Shown here: positions 9,817 through 19,318 of the stretch, piece by piece
How the letters are laid out: each line of letters opens with the position of its first letter
How positions within the stretch are numbered: position 1 is the first letter of the stretch
NCBI RefSeq assembly: GCF_001428685.1
Contig: NZ_LMIK01000004.1
Location: 128,233 to 192,232, forward strand
DNA length: 64,000 bases
Direction: 5' to 3'
DNA from: Lysobacter sp. Root76
GTDB taxonomy: Bacteria; Pseudomonadota; Gammaproteobacteria; Xanthomonadales; Xanthomonadaceae
The notes under the pieces: model-generated
What the model was told of the DNA's origin: nothing
Seen by the model: the letters and a program-made list of their open reading frames with translations, nothing else
The model's database searches: none
Made by a program: the position numbers and the translations under genes

Positions 9817-12286
9817 ACTCCGAGTTTTCCGCCGGCGCGCGCGCGCCGGTTACGCCGCCGCCTTGCTTGCGCTCGGGCTGTCGCTGTCCGGCCCCGCGCC
9901 GGCGATCGACGAGTCCGATCTGCTGCCGGTCGACCAGGCCTTCGTGCTCAGCGCCGACGCGGCCGCGCCCGACCGCATCGGCCTGCGCTGGAAGATCGCC
10001 GACGGCTACTACCTTTATAAGCACCGCATTTCGGTCAAGGCCGACCCGGCGTTCGCGGCGCAGGCCTTGCAGTTGCCCAAGGGCGACAAGCACAAGGACG
10101 AGTTCTTCGGCGAGGTCGAGACCTACCGCAGCGCCCTGAGCGCGACCCTGCCCGGCCGGGCCGGCGCCGGCCGCGTGAGTCTGCAGGTGAAATACCAGGG
10201 CTGCGCCGATGCCGGCATCTGCTACCCGCCGCAGACCCGCAACCTGGTCGTGAACCTGCCCGCGGCCGCCGCCGCGAGTTCGGACGAACCACTGGTCGCT
10301 TTCGGCAATGCCGCCAATCGCAGCGCTCCGCCGCTGAGCGGGGGCCTGCTCGGTGGCGCGCCCGCCGCCGCGGCCGGCGCCGACGCGCTGCCGCTGCCGC
10401 CGGAACAGGCCTTCGGCTTCGAAGCCATCCCCGGCGACGGCAACACCCTGCTGCTGCGCTTCACTCCGGCGCGCGGTTATTACCTGTACCGCGACAAGAC
10501 CTCGTTCAAGCTCGACGCGGCCGCGACCAAGGCCGGCATCGCCCTGGGCGCGCCGCAATGGCCGCGCGGCAGCGCGCACCGCGACGAGCACTTCGGCCAG
10601 GTCACGGTGTTCTTCGACCAGATCGACGTGCCGCTGCCGCTGCGGCGCACGCGCGAAGACGCGGCCAAGCTGGTGCTGACCGCGAACTTCATGGGCTGCC
10701 AGACCGACGGCATCTGCTATCCGCCGATGACCCGCAAGATCGCGATCGATCTGCCGCGCGGCAAGCTGACGCCGGCGACCGACGCCGCCGCGTCCGCCGA
10801 CGCGAACGCGGGCACCGATGCCGGCACGGCCCGACCGCAAACCGGCGATGCAGCCGCGCCGGACGTGGAGGCTGCGACCACGGCCAGCGCGAACCCCGTA
10901 CCCGATGCGGACGCCCCGGCGACCGCCGCAACGGCCGCCGCCAATGCGAACGCCAACCAGAGCGCCAGTCAGAGCGCCGCCGCCTCCGGCGAAGCCGACG
11001 ACAGCCGCCTCGCCGCCGCCCTGTCCGGCCCGAACCGCTATGTCGCGCTGCTGAGCTTCCTCGGCTTCGGCCTGCTGCTGTCGTTCACGCCCTGCGTGCT
11101 GCCGATGATCCCGATCCTGTCGGGCCTGATCGCCGGACACGGCCCCGGCATCGGCGCGCGCCGCGCGTTCGCCTTGTCGCTGGTGTACGTGCTGGCCAAC
11201 GCGCTGGTGTTCACCGTGGCCGGCGTGATCGTGGCCAGCGTCGGCGCCAATCTGCAGATCCTGTTCCAGACCCCGTGGGTGATCGTCGCCTTCGCCCTGC
11301 TGTTCGTGCTGCTGTCGCTGTCCAGCTTCGGCCTGTACGAACTGCAGCTGCCGAACTCCCTGCGCAGCCTGCTGGGCACGATCAGCGACCGCCAGCGCGG
11401 CGGCTCCTGGGTCGGCGTGGCGGTGATGGGCGCCTTGTCGGCGCTGATCGTCGGCCCCTGCGTGGCGCCGCCGCTGGCCGCGGCGGTGCTCTACATCGGC
11501 CAGACCGGCGACAAGCTGTTCGGCGGCGCCGCCTTGTTCCTGCTGGCGATGGGCATGGGCGTGCCGCTGCTCGCCTTCGGCGTCGCCGCCGGCAAGGGCC
11601 TGCCGACCAGCGGACCGTGGATGGTCGCGGTGCAGCGCGCGTTCGGCTTCGTGTTCCTGGGCTTGGCGGTGTGGATGCTGTCGCGGATCCTGCCCGGCCC
11701 GGCGGTGTTGGCGTTGTGGGGCGTGCTGCTGTTCGGCGCCGCGGCCGCGATCGGCCTGGCCGCGAGCAAACCCGGCGCGCGCGACGGCGTGCGCACGCTG
11801 GCCTGGACCGCAGCCCTGCTGCTGGGCGTGACCGGCGTGGTCCAGGCGGTCGGCGCCTTGGCCGGCAGCCAGGACCCGCTGCAGCCGCTGGCCGGCCTGC
11901 GCGGCGGCCAGGCCGCGGCGCACGCCGAACTGCCGTTCCGCACCATCAAGTCGGTCGCCGACCTGGAGCGCGAAGTCGCCGCAGCCAAGGCCGCCGGCCA
12001 GCCGCTGATGCTGGACTTCTACGCCGACTGGTGCGTGTCCTGCAAAGAGATGGAGAAGTACACCTTCACCCAGCCCGAAGTGCAGGCCGCGCTCAAGGGC
12101 TTCGTCCTGCTCAAGGCCGACGTGACCGCCAACGACGACGTCGACGCGGCGCTGATGAAGCAGCTCGGCATCGTCGGCCCGCCGGCCACGCTGTACTACC
12201 GCGGCGGCGTCGAGCGTCGCGAGCTGCGTTTGTTCGGCTTCGAGGAAGCGCCCAAGTTCGTCGCGCGTGTGCAGCGGGCGCGCTGA
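9809..12286 (+). CDS. dsbD: Thiol:disulfide interchange protein DsbD with duplicated N-terminal domain
   Basis: 825-residue inner-membrane protein that moves electrons from cytoplasmic thioredoxin to periplasmic DsbC, DsbG and CcmG-type partners. After a signal peptide (ALLALGLSLSGPAPA) there are two nDsbD-type immunoglobulin-like domains, each with GCxxxGICYPP: Cys132/Cys138 and Cys297/Cys303. An Ala/Asp-rich linker (about 320-395) leads to the eight-helix transmembrane domain with Cys429 (FTPCVLP) and Cys551 (VGPCVAPP), then a thioredoxin-like gamma domain with WCVSC (Cys742/Cys745). E. coli DsbD is about 565 residues with one alpha domain, so the extra domain is the notable difference. It starts inside the cutA stop region and its stop is shared with the next start. 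Confidence 0.93.
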   Translation: MTELRVFRRRARAGYAAALLALGLSLSGPAPAIDESDLLPVDQAFVLSADAAAPDRIGLRWKIADGYYLYKHRISVKADPAFAAQALQLPKGDKHKDEFFGEVETYRSALSATLPGRAGAGRVSLQVKYQGCADAGICYPPQTRNLVVNLPAAAAASSDEPLVAFGNAANRSAPPLSGGLLGGAPAAAAGADALPLPPEQAFGFEAIPGDGNTLLLRFTPARGYYLYRDKTSFKLDAAATKAGIALGAPQWPRGSAHRDEHFGQVTVFFDQIDVPLPLRRTREDAAKLVLTANFMGCQTDGICYPPMTRKIAIDLPRGKLTPATDAAASADANAGTDAGTARPQTGDAAAPDVEAATTASANPVPDADAPATAATAAANANANQSASQSAAASGEADDSRLAAALSGPNRYVALLSFLGFGLLLSFTPCVLPMIPILSGLIAGHGPGIGARRAFALSLVYVLANALVFTVAGVIVASVGANLQILFQTPWVIVAFALLFVLLSLSSFGLYELQLPNSLRSLLGTISDRQRGGSWVGVAVMGALSALIVGPCVAPPLAAAVLYIGQTGDKLFGGAALFLLAMGMGVPLLAFGVAAGKGLPTSGPWMVAVQRAFGFVFLGLAVWMLSRILPGPAVLALWGVLLFGAAAAIGLAASKPGARDGVRTLAWTAALLLGVTGVVQAVGALAGSQDPLQPLAGLRGGQAAAHAELPFRTIKSVADLEREVAAAKAAGQPLMLDFYADWCVSCKEMEKYTFTQPEVQAALKGFVLLKADVTANDDVDAALMKQLGIVGPPATLYYRGGVERRELRLFGFEEAPKFVARVQRAR

Positions 12287-12888
12287 TGGGCGCGAACGCG
12301 AAGATCCTGCTGGTCGCAGGCATCGCCGGCGTGCTCGGCGCCGGGCTCGGCATCTGGCTCAACGGCCCCGGCCCGCTGCTGCGCACCGAAGCCGGCCAGC
12401 GCGTGCTGCAGGGCGTGATCGCCTCGACCGCGCCCAAGCCGCCGGCCGACCTGCCCGTGGCCTCGCGCGGCGCGCCGGTGCCGGTGATCGAACTGGCGGC
12501 CCTGAACGGTCCGCCGGTGCGCCTGCCCTCGGCCTATCCGGGCCGGCCGCTGCTGATCAACCTCTGGGCCAGCTGGTGCGGGCCCTGCATCAAGGAAATG
12601 CCGGAACTGGACCGCTACGCCGCCAGCCAGGGCGCCCACGGCACCCAGGTGGTCGGCATCGCCCTGGACGACGCCGACGCGGTGCGCGACTTCCTGCAGC
12701 AGGTGCCGGTGCGCTACCCGATCCTGCTCGACCAGGCCGGTCCGCGCGATGCCGGCGTGCAGTTGGGCAATCCCAAGGGCGTGCTGCCCTACACCGCCCT
12801 GGTCTCGGCCGAGGGTCGGCTGCTCAAGCAGAAGATCGGGCCGTTCGAGCCCGGCGAACTCGAAGCCTGGGTCGGCCAGCCGCACTGA
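12286..12888 (+). CDS. TlpA/ResA-like membrane-anchored thiol-disulfide oxidoreductase
   Basis: 200 residues. An N-terminal uncleaved hydrophobic helix (KILLVAGIAGVLGAGLGIWL) anchors a periplasmic thioredoxin fold with WASWCGPC (Cys98 and Cys101) and a cis-proline region (GVLPYTALVS). AhpC/TSA-type thioredoxins of this size reduce disulfides in apocytochromes or other exported proteins. The start ATG shares its A with the dsbD stop (TGATG), so the gene is translationally coupled to the electron donor gene and is probably a client of DsbD. The specific substrate is not evident. Confidence 0.88.
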   Translation: MGANAKILLVAGIAGVLGAGLGIWLNGPGPLLRTEAGQRVLQGVIASTAPKPPADLPVASRGAPVPVIELAALNGPPVRLPSAYPGRPLLINLWASWCGPCIKEMPELDRYAASQGAHGTQVVGIALDDADAVRDFLQQVPVRYPILLDQAGPRDAGVQLGNPKGVLPYTALVSAEGRLLKQKIGPFEPGELEAWVGQPH

Positions 12889-13197
12889 GCGCCGCCAGGC
12901 CCGATGTCCGCTAACACGAACGTCCGCCAACATGATCATCCGCCAACACGCCGGCAAGCAGCGGCGTTTGACATCGGCGGCGCCCAGCCGCAACTTGCCG
13001 GAAGCGGATCGGCCGCCAGTCCGCGGCAACATCGGCCATCGCGCCGGCAACGTTCCGCCAGCGCCTCAAAATTTAGAGCCGCCACTCAAACAACTGCTTA
13101 AATTGTAACAACTTCGCCGATTTGGCTGCGAACTTCTGGACATGGCACCGGCCTTCACGCACACTGCCGCCCTTTGAAGGCCACCGTCCCGGTTCCG
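12889..13197. other. Intergenic region before aroQ, with a low-GC promoter zone
   Basis: About 310 bases without a gene. From about 13066 to 13125 the sequence is clearly AT-richer (AAAATTTAGAG, then TTAAATTGTAACAAC), unlike the surroundings, and probably carries the promoter for aroQ-accB-accC. I cannot place -35 and -10 boxes with confidence. Confidence 0.5.
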
Positions 13198-13644
13198 ATG
13201 GCGAAGCTCCTGGTCCTGCACGGCCCCAACCTCAACCTGCTCGGCACACGCGAGCCGGAGGTCTACGGCCGCGCCACGCTGGCGCAGATCGACGCCGACC
13301 TGCGCGGCCGCGCCGAGGCCGCCGGGCACACGTTCGACAGCCTGCAGTCCAACGCCGAGCACGTCCTGGTCGAGCGCATCCAGGCCGCGCGCGAGGACGG
13401 CACCGCCCTGATCCTGATCAACCCGGCCGCGTTCACCCACACCAGCGTGGCGATCCGCGACGCCCTGGCCGCGGTGGCGATCCCCTTCATCGAGATCCAC
13501 CTGTCCAACCCGCACCGCCGCGAAGACTTCCGCCGCACCAGCTACTTCAGCGACCTGGCGCTGGGCGTGATCTGCGGCTTCGGCGCCGACAGCTACCGCT
13601 ACGCGCTGGATGCCGCGCTGCAGCGGCTCGATCCCCAATCCTGA
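13198..13644 (+). CDS. aroQ: Type II 3-dehydroquinate dehydratase
   Basis: 148 residues, as usual for the dodecameric type II enzyme. It dehydrates 3-dehydroquinate to 3-dehydroshikimate, the third step of the shikimate pathway, in the cytoplasm. Visible landmarks are [17 protein letters not shown] (flexible lid with the catalytic arginine and tyrosine), [32 protein letters not shown] (active-site histidine) and [19 protein letters not shown] 13198 is preferred over a TTG at 13174 because the family begins with this short lead to the first strand. It precedes accB by 42 bases; aroQ-accB-accC is a conserved order in gammaproteobacteria. Confidence 0.95.
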   Translation: MAKLLVLHGPNLNLLGTREPEVYGRATLAQIDADLRGRAEAAGHTFDSLQSNAEHVLVERIQAAREDGTALILINPAAFTHTSVAIRDALAAVAIPFIEIHLSNPHRREDFRRTSYFSDLALGVICGFGADSYRYALDAALQRLDPQS

Positions 13645-13686
13645 AACCACCGCCCCGCGACCCGGGGCACTACCTGAGGCCCGTCC

Positions 13687-14163
13687 ATGGACCTGCGCAA
13701 AATCAAGAAACTCATCGACCTGCTCGAGGAATCCAACCTCGCCGAGATCGAGATCAAGGAGGGCGAGGAGTCGGTGCGCCTGGCGCGCACGCCCAAGGGC
13801 GGCTACGCCGTGGCCGCACCGATGATGCAGGCCGCGCCGATGGCCGAGCGCCCGCAGCAGGCGATGCCGATGCACTCGCCGACCGAAGCCGCCACCGGCG
13901 GCAGCGCCAAGCCCAACGACCTGCCCGACGGCCACGTCGTGCGCGCGCCGATGGTCGGCACCTTCTACACCTCGCCCTCGCCGGACAAACCCGCCTTCGT
14001 CAGCGTCGGCCAGTCGGTCAAGGCCGGCGACACCCTGGGCATCATCGAGGCGATGAAGATGTTCAACCCGATCGAAGCCGACGTGTCCGGCACCGTGCTC
14101 AAGGTGATGGCCGAGAGCGGCCAGCCGATCGAGTTCGATCAGCCGCTGTTCGTGATCGGCTGA
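13687..14163 (+). CDS. accB: Biotin carboxyl carrier protein of acetyl-CoA carboxylase
   Basis: 158 residues. The N-terminal part ([20 protein letters not shown]) is the AccC-interaction region. A Pro/Ala-rich linker spans about residues 45-80. The C-terminal biotinyl domain has EAMKM with Lys124 as the biotin attachment site, flanked by the thumb-type insertion [13 protein letters not shown] seen in E. coli BCCP. It carries the carboxybiotin from AccC to the carboxyltransferase AccAD, making malonyl-CoA for fatty acid synthesis. accC starts eight bases after its stop, so the two subunits are co-translated. Confidence 0.97.
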   Translation: MDLRKIKKLIDLLEESNLAEIEIKEGEESVRLARTPKGGYAVAAPMMQAAPMAERPQQAMPMHSPTEAATGGSAKPNDLPDGHVVRAPMVGTFYTSPSPDKPAFVSVGQSVKAGDTLGIIEAMKMFNPIEADVSGTVLKVMAESGQPIEFDQPLFVIG

Positions 14164-14171
14164 GGCGCCCC

Positions 14172-15539
14172 ATGCTGGATAAGGTCGTCATCGCCAATCG
14201 CGGCGAAATCGCATTGCGGATCCTGCGCGCCTGCCACGCGCTGGGCATCCGCACGGTCGCGGTGCATTCCACCGTCGACCGCAACCTCAAGCACGTCGCC
14301 ATGGCCGACGAGTCGGTCTGCATCGGCCCGGCGCCGTCGACCGAGAGCTACCTCAACATGGCCTCGATCATCGCCGCGGCCGAAGTCACCGACGCCCAGG
14401 CGATCCATCCCGGCTACGGCTTCCTCAGCGAGAACGCCGACTTCGCCGAGCGCGTCGAGCAGTCCGGCTTCATCTTCATCGGGCCCAAGGCCGACACCAT
14501 CCGCCTGATGGGCGACAAGGTCGAGGCGATCCGCGCGATGAAGGAGGCCGGCGTGCCCTGCGTGCCCGGCAGCGGCGGCCCGCTCGGCGACGACAACGCC
14601 GCCAACATCAAGATCGCCCGCGAGATCGGCTACCCGATCATCGTCAAGGCCGCCGGCGGCGGCGGCGGTCGCGGCATGCGCGTGGTCCACACCGAGGCGC
14701 ACCTCAACGCCGCGATCCAGACCACCAAGTCCGAGGCCAAGGCCGCGTTCGGCAACGACATGGTCTACATGGAGAAGTTCCTCGAGAACCCGCGCCATGT
14801 CGAGATCCAGGTCCTCGCCGACGGCCAGGGCAATGCGATCCACCTGGGCGAGCGCGACTGCTCGATGCAGCGCCGCCACCAGAAGGTAGTCGAGGAAGCG
14901 CCGGCGCCGGGCATCAGCCTCGAACAGCGCGCCGAGATCGGCAAGGTCTGCGTCGAGGCCTGCATCCGCATCGGCTACCGCGGCGCGGGCACGTTCGAAT
15001 TCCTGTACGAGAACGGCCGCTTCTACTTCATCGAGATGAACACCCGCATCCAGGTTGAGCATCCGGTCACCGAACTGGTCACCGGCATCGACCTGGTGCG
15101 CGAGCAGCTGATGATCGCCGCCGGCCACAAGCTGTCGATCCAGCAGAGCGACGTGGTCCTGTCCGGCCACGCGATCGAATGCCGCATCAACGCCGAGGAC
15201 CCGGACAGCTTCCTGCCCAGCCCCGGCCTGATCCAGCACTTCCATGCCCCGGGCGGCCCGGGCGTGCGCGTGGACAGCCACATCTACGAGGGTTACCGCG
15301 TCCCGGCCAACTACGACTCGATGATCGGCAAGCTGATCGTGCACGGCCCCGACCGCGAGACCGCGATCGCGCGCATGCGCGTGGCCCTGAGCGAGATGGT
15401 CGTGGACGGCATCAAGACCAATATTCCGCTGCAGCAGCGGATCCTGTCCGACGCCGGCTTCCAGCAAGGTGGGATGAACATCCACTACCTGGAAAAGCGG
15501 CTCAAGGAACAGAAGGAAAAGTCGATCTCGATCGTCTGA
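14172..15539 (+). CDS. accC: Biotin carboxylase subunit of acetyl-CoA carboxylase
   Basis: 455 residues, close to the E. coli length of 449. It has a biotin carboxylase N-domain ([38 protein letters not shown]), an ATP-grasp with the glycine loop [34 protein letters not shown] and the catalytic [14 protein letters not shown] segment, then a C-domain ending in a lysine-rich tail. It carboxylates biotin on AccB with ATP and bicarbonate. It shares a transcript with accB and ends at a clear terminator. Confidence 0.97.
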   Translation: MLDKVVIANRGEIALRILRACHALGIRTVAVHSTVDRNLKHVAMADESVCIGPAPSTESYLNMASIIAAAEVTDAQAIHPGYGFLSENADFAERVEQSGFIFIGPKADTIRLMGDKVEAIRAMKEAGVPCVPGSGGPLGDDNAANIKIAREIGYPIIVKAAGGGGGRGMRVVHTEAHLNAAIQTTKSEAKAAFGNDMVYMEKFLENPRHVEIQVLADGQGNAIHLGERDCSMQRRHQKVVEEAPAPGISLEQRAEIGKVCVEACIRIGYRGAGTFEFLYENGRFYFIEMNTRIQVEHPVTELVTGIDLVREQLMIAAGHKLSIQQSDVVLSGHAIECRINAEDPDSFLPSPGLIQHFHAPGGPGVRVDSHIYEGYRVPANYDSMIGKLIVHGPDRETAIARMRVALSEMVVDGIKTNIPLQQRILSDAGFQQGGMNIHYLEKRLKEQKEKSISIV

Positions 15540-15562
15540 TCGCGGCGGCGGAAAACCATGAG

Positions 15563-15593
15563 GGCGGCGTCGGGCGACCGGCGCCGCCTTTTT
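15563..15593 (+). terminator. Rho-independent terminator after accC
   Basis: An 11-base-pair GC stem (15563-15573 with 15578-15588, one G-T wobble), a GCGA tetraloop and a run of five T at 15589-15593, 24 bases past the accC stop. Confidence 0.88.
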
Positions 15594-15767
15594 CGTGGGC
15601 GCGCGAGGCGCGCGGCGCCGGCGGGGCGCCGCCTGATCGGTCCGGCGTCGCGCCCGTCGCAGGGTGTGCCCCCGGCATCAAGTTTTTGCGTACTCTTTGC
15701 GCGCCCAGCCGCACGGCCCCCGCCCGTATCCGGCGGCGATCCCCAACCCAATCAGGTAATCCCCCGT

Positions 15768-16475
15768 ATGAAACACGGAATTTTCGTACTGACCGCCGCT
15801 GCGATCCTGTCGCTGAGCGCCTGCAAGAAAGCCGAACAGGCCGCCCCCGCGGCCGAGCCCGAGGCAGCAGCGGCCACCAGCGCCGCCGCCACGCCCGCCC
15901 CCGAAGCGGCGCCCGCTCCTGCCGCCGCCCCGGCCGAGCCCAGCGCCGAAGATGAGGAGCGCGCCAAGGCCCAGGCCAAGCTCGACTTCGCGACCATGGA
16001 AGACGGCTACCTCAACGACCCCAAGGGCCAATGGGCGACCGCGGCCAAGGCCAGCTCGTCCTACGGCTCGGCCGACGGCAAGGACTCGACCGTGAAGGAG
16101 TCCTACACCCCCTACCAGGCCATCGGCCCGGCCAACGACGAATCCTGGAGCAACAAGAACCAGAGCGTCGGCTTCGACTGGATCGAGCTGAGCTACGACA
16201 AGCCGGTCAGCGCCAGCGAAGTGCGTGTCGCGCTGGAAGGCGGCAACGGCGCCAAGGGCATCACCAAGATCGAACTGATCGACACCGCCGGCCAGGCGCA
16301 TACGGTCTGGAGCGGCCTGAGCGACAGCAAGCGCGACGAGCGCGGCGGCCGCACCTGGATCGTGCGCAAGTTCGAGCCGACGGCCTACCAGGCCAAGAGC
16401 GTCAAAGTGACCTTCGCCAACAACGTCGAGAACGGCTACAGCTACGTCGACGCGGTACAGCTGGTCGGCGGCTGA
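15768..16475 (+). CDS. Putative lipoprotein with discoidin-like C-terminal domain
   Basis: 235 residues. The signal sequence ends in a lipobox, LSLSAC, so Cys19 or its neighbour would be lipidated. A long Ala/Pro/Glu-rich linker (about 22-65) would span the periplasm or peptidoglycan. The C-terminal domain, about 75-235 (YTPYQAIGPANDESWSNKN, VGFDWIELSYDKPVSASEVR, NGYSYVDAVQL), has the look of a jelly-roll carbohydrate-binding (F5/8C-like) fold; that assignment is a guess from the spacing of aromatic strands. ATG 15768 starts the signal peptide; ATCAGGTAA sits upstream. It follows the accC terminator and appears monocistronic. Confidence 0.75.
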   Translation: MKHGIFVLTAAAILSLSACKKAEQAAPAAEPEAAAATSAAATPAPEAAPAPAAAPAEPSAEDEERAKAQAKLDFATMEDGYLNDPKGQWATAAKASSSYGSADGKDSTVKESYTPYQAIGPANDESWSNKNQSVGFDWIELSYDKPVSASEVRVALEGGNGAKGITKIELIDTAGQAHTVWSGLSDSKRDERGGRTWIVRKFEPTAYQAKSVKVTFANNVENGYSYVDAVQLVGG

Positions 16476-16690
16476 CAGGTGCGGCGCGCGCCCGTTCCCG
16501 AGTGCGGGAGCGGGCGAGATCGCGGCACAGGCTGCGTTGCGCCGGAGGCGAAGCGCACCATCGCGTCACATCGGATGCCCGCGCCGGTGCGGGTGTCGCC
16601 GCAGGCTACGGCTGCCGGCGAAACCGGGCGACACCCAGGGCAGAGGGGTGCGTCGCGGCGCTCGTAGCGAATCCTTCGATCCCTACGCGC

Positions 16691-17122
16691 TCAATCCAGG
16701 TTGCGCTGTACCGACACGTCGACCTCGACGCCGTCCAGATCCGGCGTGGGCAGCCTCGTGCCGATCGGCAGGCGCGACTGCTGCGTGCCCGGGATCGGTT
16801 GCGCGCCGGTGCTGGACGCCGGGCTCACGATCATCACGTACTCGCTGGAGCCGTCGGGCCAGACCACCTTGAAGGTGCTGCCGGGCGGCAACGACGAGAA
16901 CGGTGCGCCGCTCTGCGCCCGGTACATCGCCGCGACCTGGGCCGAGCTGGCGCGCCGGCTCTGTTCGGGCGAGTGCACCGTGGTCACCGCGACCTGCGAC
17001 AGCTCGCTGTAGTCGTCGGCGAGCACGTCGATCACGACCCCGGCCGCGCCCACCGAATAAGCGGCGAACAGCAGGATCCAGAAACCGAGTTTGGCCTTGT
17101 TTACAAAGCGCTTGTCTTTCAT
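16691..17122 (-). CDS. Small single-pass membrane protein of unknown function
   Basis: 143 residues. A basic N-terminus (MKDKRFVNKAKLG) precedes one transmembrane helix (FWILLFAAYSVGAAGVVIDVL). The rest is probably periplasmic: AQVAAMYRAQSGAPFSSLPPGSTFKVVWPDGSSEYVMI, with a proline-rich C-terminus. I do not recognise the family. Its start overlaps the stop of the upstream gene by four bases (ATGA), so it is translated with the protein at 17119-18129, and the two may form an envelope pair. Confidence 0.7.
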   Translation of the reverse strand: MKDKRFVNKAKLGFWILLFAAYSVGAAGVVIDVLADDYSELSQVAVTTVHSPEQSRRASSAQVAAMYRAQSGAPFSSLPPGSTFKVVWPDGSSEYVMIVSPASSTGAQPIPGTQQSRLPIGTRLPTPDLDGVEVDVSVQRNLD

Positions 17123-18129
17123 TTGGTTGTCCTCGCTCCGCCGACAAGACCGTCGACCAGGTCGTTCATCACTTCCGTTCCCTGACGCGGCACCGCCGCA
17201 TCGAAAACGAAACCGCTGAAGTCCTGGCTCGGGTCCTGCGAGCAGATGCCTCCGTTGGCGCAATACGTCGTCATCAGCACGCTGTCGGGGCTGCAATCCA
17301 GCCCCAATCTGCAAGCGGCCAGCTGCCAGGCCAGTTCCGAGAACTGGGTACCGGCGACCGGTCCGTAAAAGTTGCGGCGACCGCTGGAAGCGATGCCCAT
17401 CTTCGGCGAGATCGCGAAGAAGGCTTCCGGGTCCAGCGAATTGCGTACCCGATCGACCAGATCGCGCACGTAGTCCTCGTCGTCGTTCAGCGGCTCGTCC
17501 ATTCCCAGCAGCGCCGCTTCCGCGGGCAGGCTGCCGGCCTTGGCCGCGCGCACGCGGTTGGCCAGGATGGTCGCGTACGACAGATCGTCGTCGGGGGTGA
17601 AACGCGCGCAGCGCTGGCCGACGCGGTTGCGCGCCGCGACCATCGCGGCCGAGGTGCGCAGGTTCATGCCGGCGATCGCCTGGGTGTCGCGGCCGTAGTC
17701 GGCGGGCGATGCGGCGTAGCCCGAGCAGTAGTCGAGCACGCGACTGTACATCCAGGTTTCCGCGGGCTGGCCGGCACGCACCGCCGGGCCCAGCTCCTGG
17801 GCGTAGCCGTACAGGTCGTCGCTGTGTTCGAAACGCTCGCGCAGCCGCGCCGCGGGCGACAAGGCGCGGCTGAGCGCGGGTGCGCCGCCGCGGGCGTCGG
17901 CCACGCCGACGGTCGCGCTCGCGACCGCGCCGGTGCCGGCCGCAGCCGGAACCGCGATCGGCTTGGACGCGTCCTGGGTCTCGACCGGGCTGCGGCGCGC
18001 GTACAGCACGCCACCGGCGAGCAGGGCCAAGGCGGCGACCAGCAACACCGGACGGCCCGACGCGAACACGCCGGCCCGAGCCGCGGGCGGCGCCTGCTTG
18101 TCGAGTTCGGATGTCAGCAAGTCGGACAT
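17119..18129 (-). CDS. Membrane-anchored protein of unknown function
   Basis: 336 residues. A short cytoplasmic segment (MSDLLTSELDKQAPPAARAG) leads to a transmembrane helix (VLLVAALALLAGGVLYA), then an Ala-rich linker and a mostly helical exported domain with cysteines at YCSGYAA, QRCARF, AACRLGLDCSPDS and TTYCANGGIC. The last group resembles helical domains of secreted Xanthomonas proteins with no assigned activity. The start at 18129 fits the short N-tail before the helix. It is the first gene of a two-gene unit. Confidence 0.72.
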   Translation of the reverse strand: MSDLLTSELDKQAPPAARAGVFASGRPVLLVAALALLAGGVLYARRSPVETQDASKPIAVPAAAGTGAVASATVGVADARGGAPALSRALSPAARLRERFEHSDDLYGYAQELGPAVRAGQPAETWMYSRVLDYCSGYAASPADYGRDTQAIAGMNLRTSAAMVAARNRVGQRCARFTPDDDLSYATILANRVRAAKAGSLPAEAALLGMDEPLNDDEDYVRDLVDRVRNSLDPEAFFAISPKMGIASSGRRNFYGPVAGTQFSELAWQLAACRLGLDCSPDSVLMTTYCANGGICSQDPSQDFSGFVFDAAVPRQGTEVMNDLVDGLVGGARTTK

Positions 18130-18318
18130 TCGGTCCTGGTCTGGGCCGGGTGCAGAAGAGTGGGCCGGACCCGCCCGCCGCGTAAGCGCACGCGGAGCCG
18201 GGGCCACACTGATGGCACAAATAGTAAAGCAAGCCGCCAGCCGCCGCCGAAACGCCCGGCCAATGGCCGCGCGGGCCGTACCGGCGGGGGTCCAGGCCAG
18301 AATCCCCGCCGAGGGTGG

Positions 18319-18324
18319 GATAAT
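18319..18324 (+). promoter_or_regulatory. Candidate -10 box of prmA
   Basis: GATAAT lies 27 bases before the prmA start in otherwise GC-rich DNA. No convincing -35 box was found, so this rests on the hexamer and its position. Confidence 0.35.
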
Positions 18325-18351
18325 GCCGGCCCGTAATCCGCCGCGACCGCG

Positions 18352-19272
18352 ATGCCCTTCCTCGAACTGACCCTGCGTTGCCGCGAATCCGAGCAGCCCC
18401 GCTACGAGACCGCGCTGGACGACGTCGGCGCGCTGGCCGTGACCATGCTCGACGCCGACGCCGATACCGACGACGAGCACGCCATCCTCGAGCCCGGCGT
18501 CGGCGAAACCCCGTTGTGGGAGGAGATCGTGCTCAGCGCCCTGTTCCCGCACGACACCGACGCGTTGGTGCTGCTGGCCGCGCTGGAGTCCTTCGACGCC
18601 GGCCTGGACTGGAGCCAGGCGCGTTTCCGCGCGGTCGAGGACCAGGACTGGGAACGCGCCTGGATGGACCAGTACGTGCCGCTGCATTTCGGCGCGCGGA
18701 CCTGGATCGTGCCCTGGAACCACGACCTGCCCGAAGGCGCCGACGCGGCCGACGCCGCGGTGATCCGGCTGGACCCGGGCCTGGCCTTCGGCTCGGGCAC
18801 CCACCCGACCACCGCGCTGTGCCTGCAGTGGCTGGACGGCCTGGCCGCCGACGGCGCCCTGGACGGCGCGCGCGTGCTCGATTTCGGCTGCGGCTCGGGC
18901 ATCCTCGCCCTGGCGGCGCTCAAGCTCGGCGCCGCCCACGCGGTCGGCGTCGACAACGACCCGCAGGCCCTGCTCGCCAGCGCCGACAATGCCGAACGCA
19001 ACGGCGTCGCCGCGCGCCTGTACGTGCATCTGCCGCAGGACGAACCGCCCGCAACCTACCCGGTCGTGGTCGCCAACATTCTGGCTTCTGCCCTGATCGC
19101 GCTGGCCGATACCCTGGCCGCACGCGTCGCGCCGGGCGGCCGCATCGCGCTGTCGGGCATCCTCCACGGCCAGGAAGAAGACGTGCTGGCGCGCTACGCC
19201 GACGCCTTCGAAGACCTGCGTGCCGATCGCCTCGAAGACTGGATGCGCGTCACGGGCACGCGTCGCCGTTGA
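18352..19272 (+). CDS. prmA: Ribosomal protein L11 methyltransferase
   Basis: 306 residues. PrmA trimethylates lysines and the N-terminus of ribosomal protein L11 with S-adenosylmethionine. The N-terminal substrate-recognition domain covers about residues 1-95. The methyltransferase domain has [14 protein letters not shown] (148-154 is the PrmA-specific SGTHPTT), [19 protein letters not shown] (motif I) and VVANILAS, the catalytic-site NIL motif. Length matches E. coli PrmA (293) with a slightly longer end. It heads a co-directional group with a zinc-ribbon gene and fis, replacing the dusB-fis order of enterobacteria. Confidence 0.95.
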   Translation: MPFLELTLRCRESEQPRYETALDDVGALAVTMLDADADTDDEHAILEPGVGETPLWEEIVLSALFPHDTDALVLLAALESFDAGLDWSQARFRAVEDQDWERAWMDQYVPLHFGARTWIVPWNHDLPEGADAADAAVIRLDPGLAFGSGTHPTTALCLQWLDGLAADGALDGARVLDFGCGSGILALAALKLGAAHAVGVDNDPQALLASADNAERNGVAARLYVHLPQDEPPATYPVVVANILASALIALADTLAARVAPGGRIALSGILHGQEEDVLARYADAFEDLRADRLEDWMRVTGTRRR

Positions 19273-19318
19273 GCCCGGGGGGCGGACAGCGGCGAAGCCG
19301 GCGTGCTTGAATACGCCG

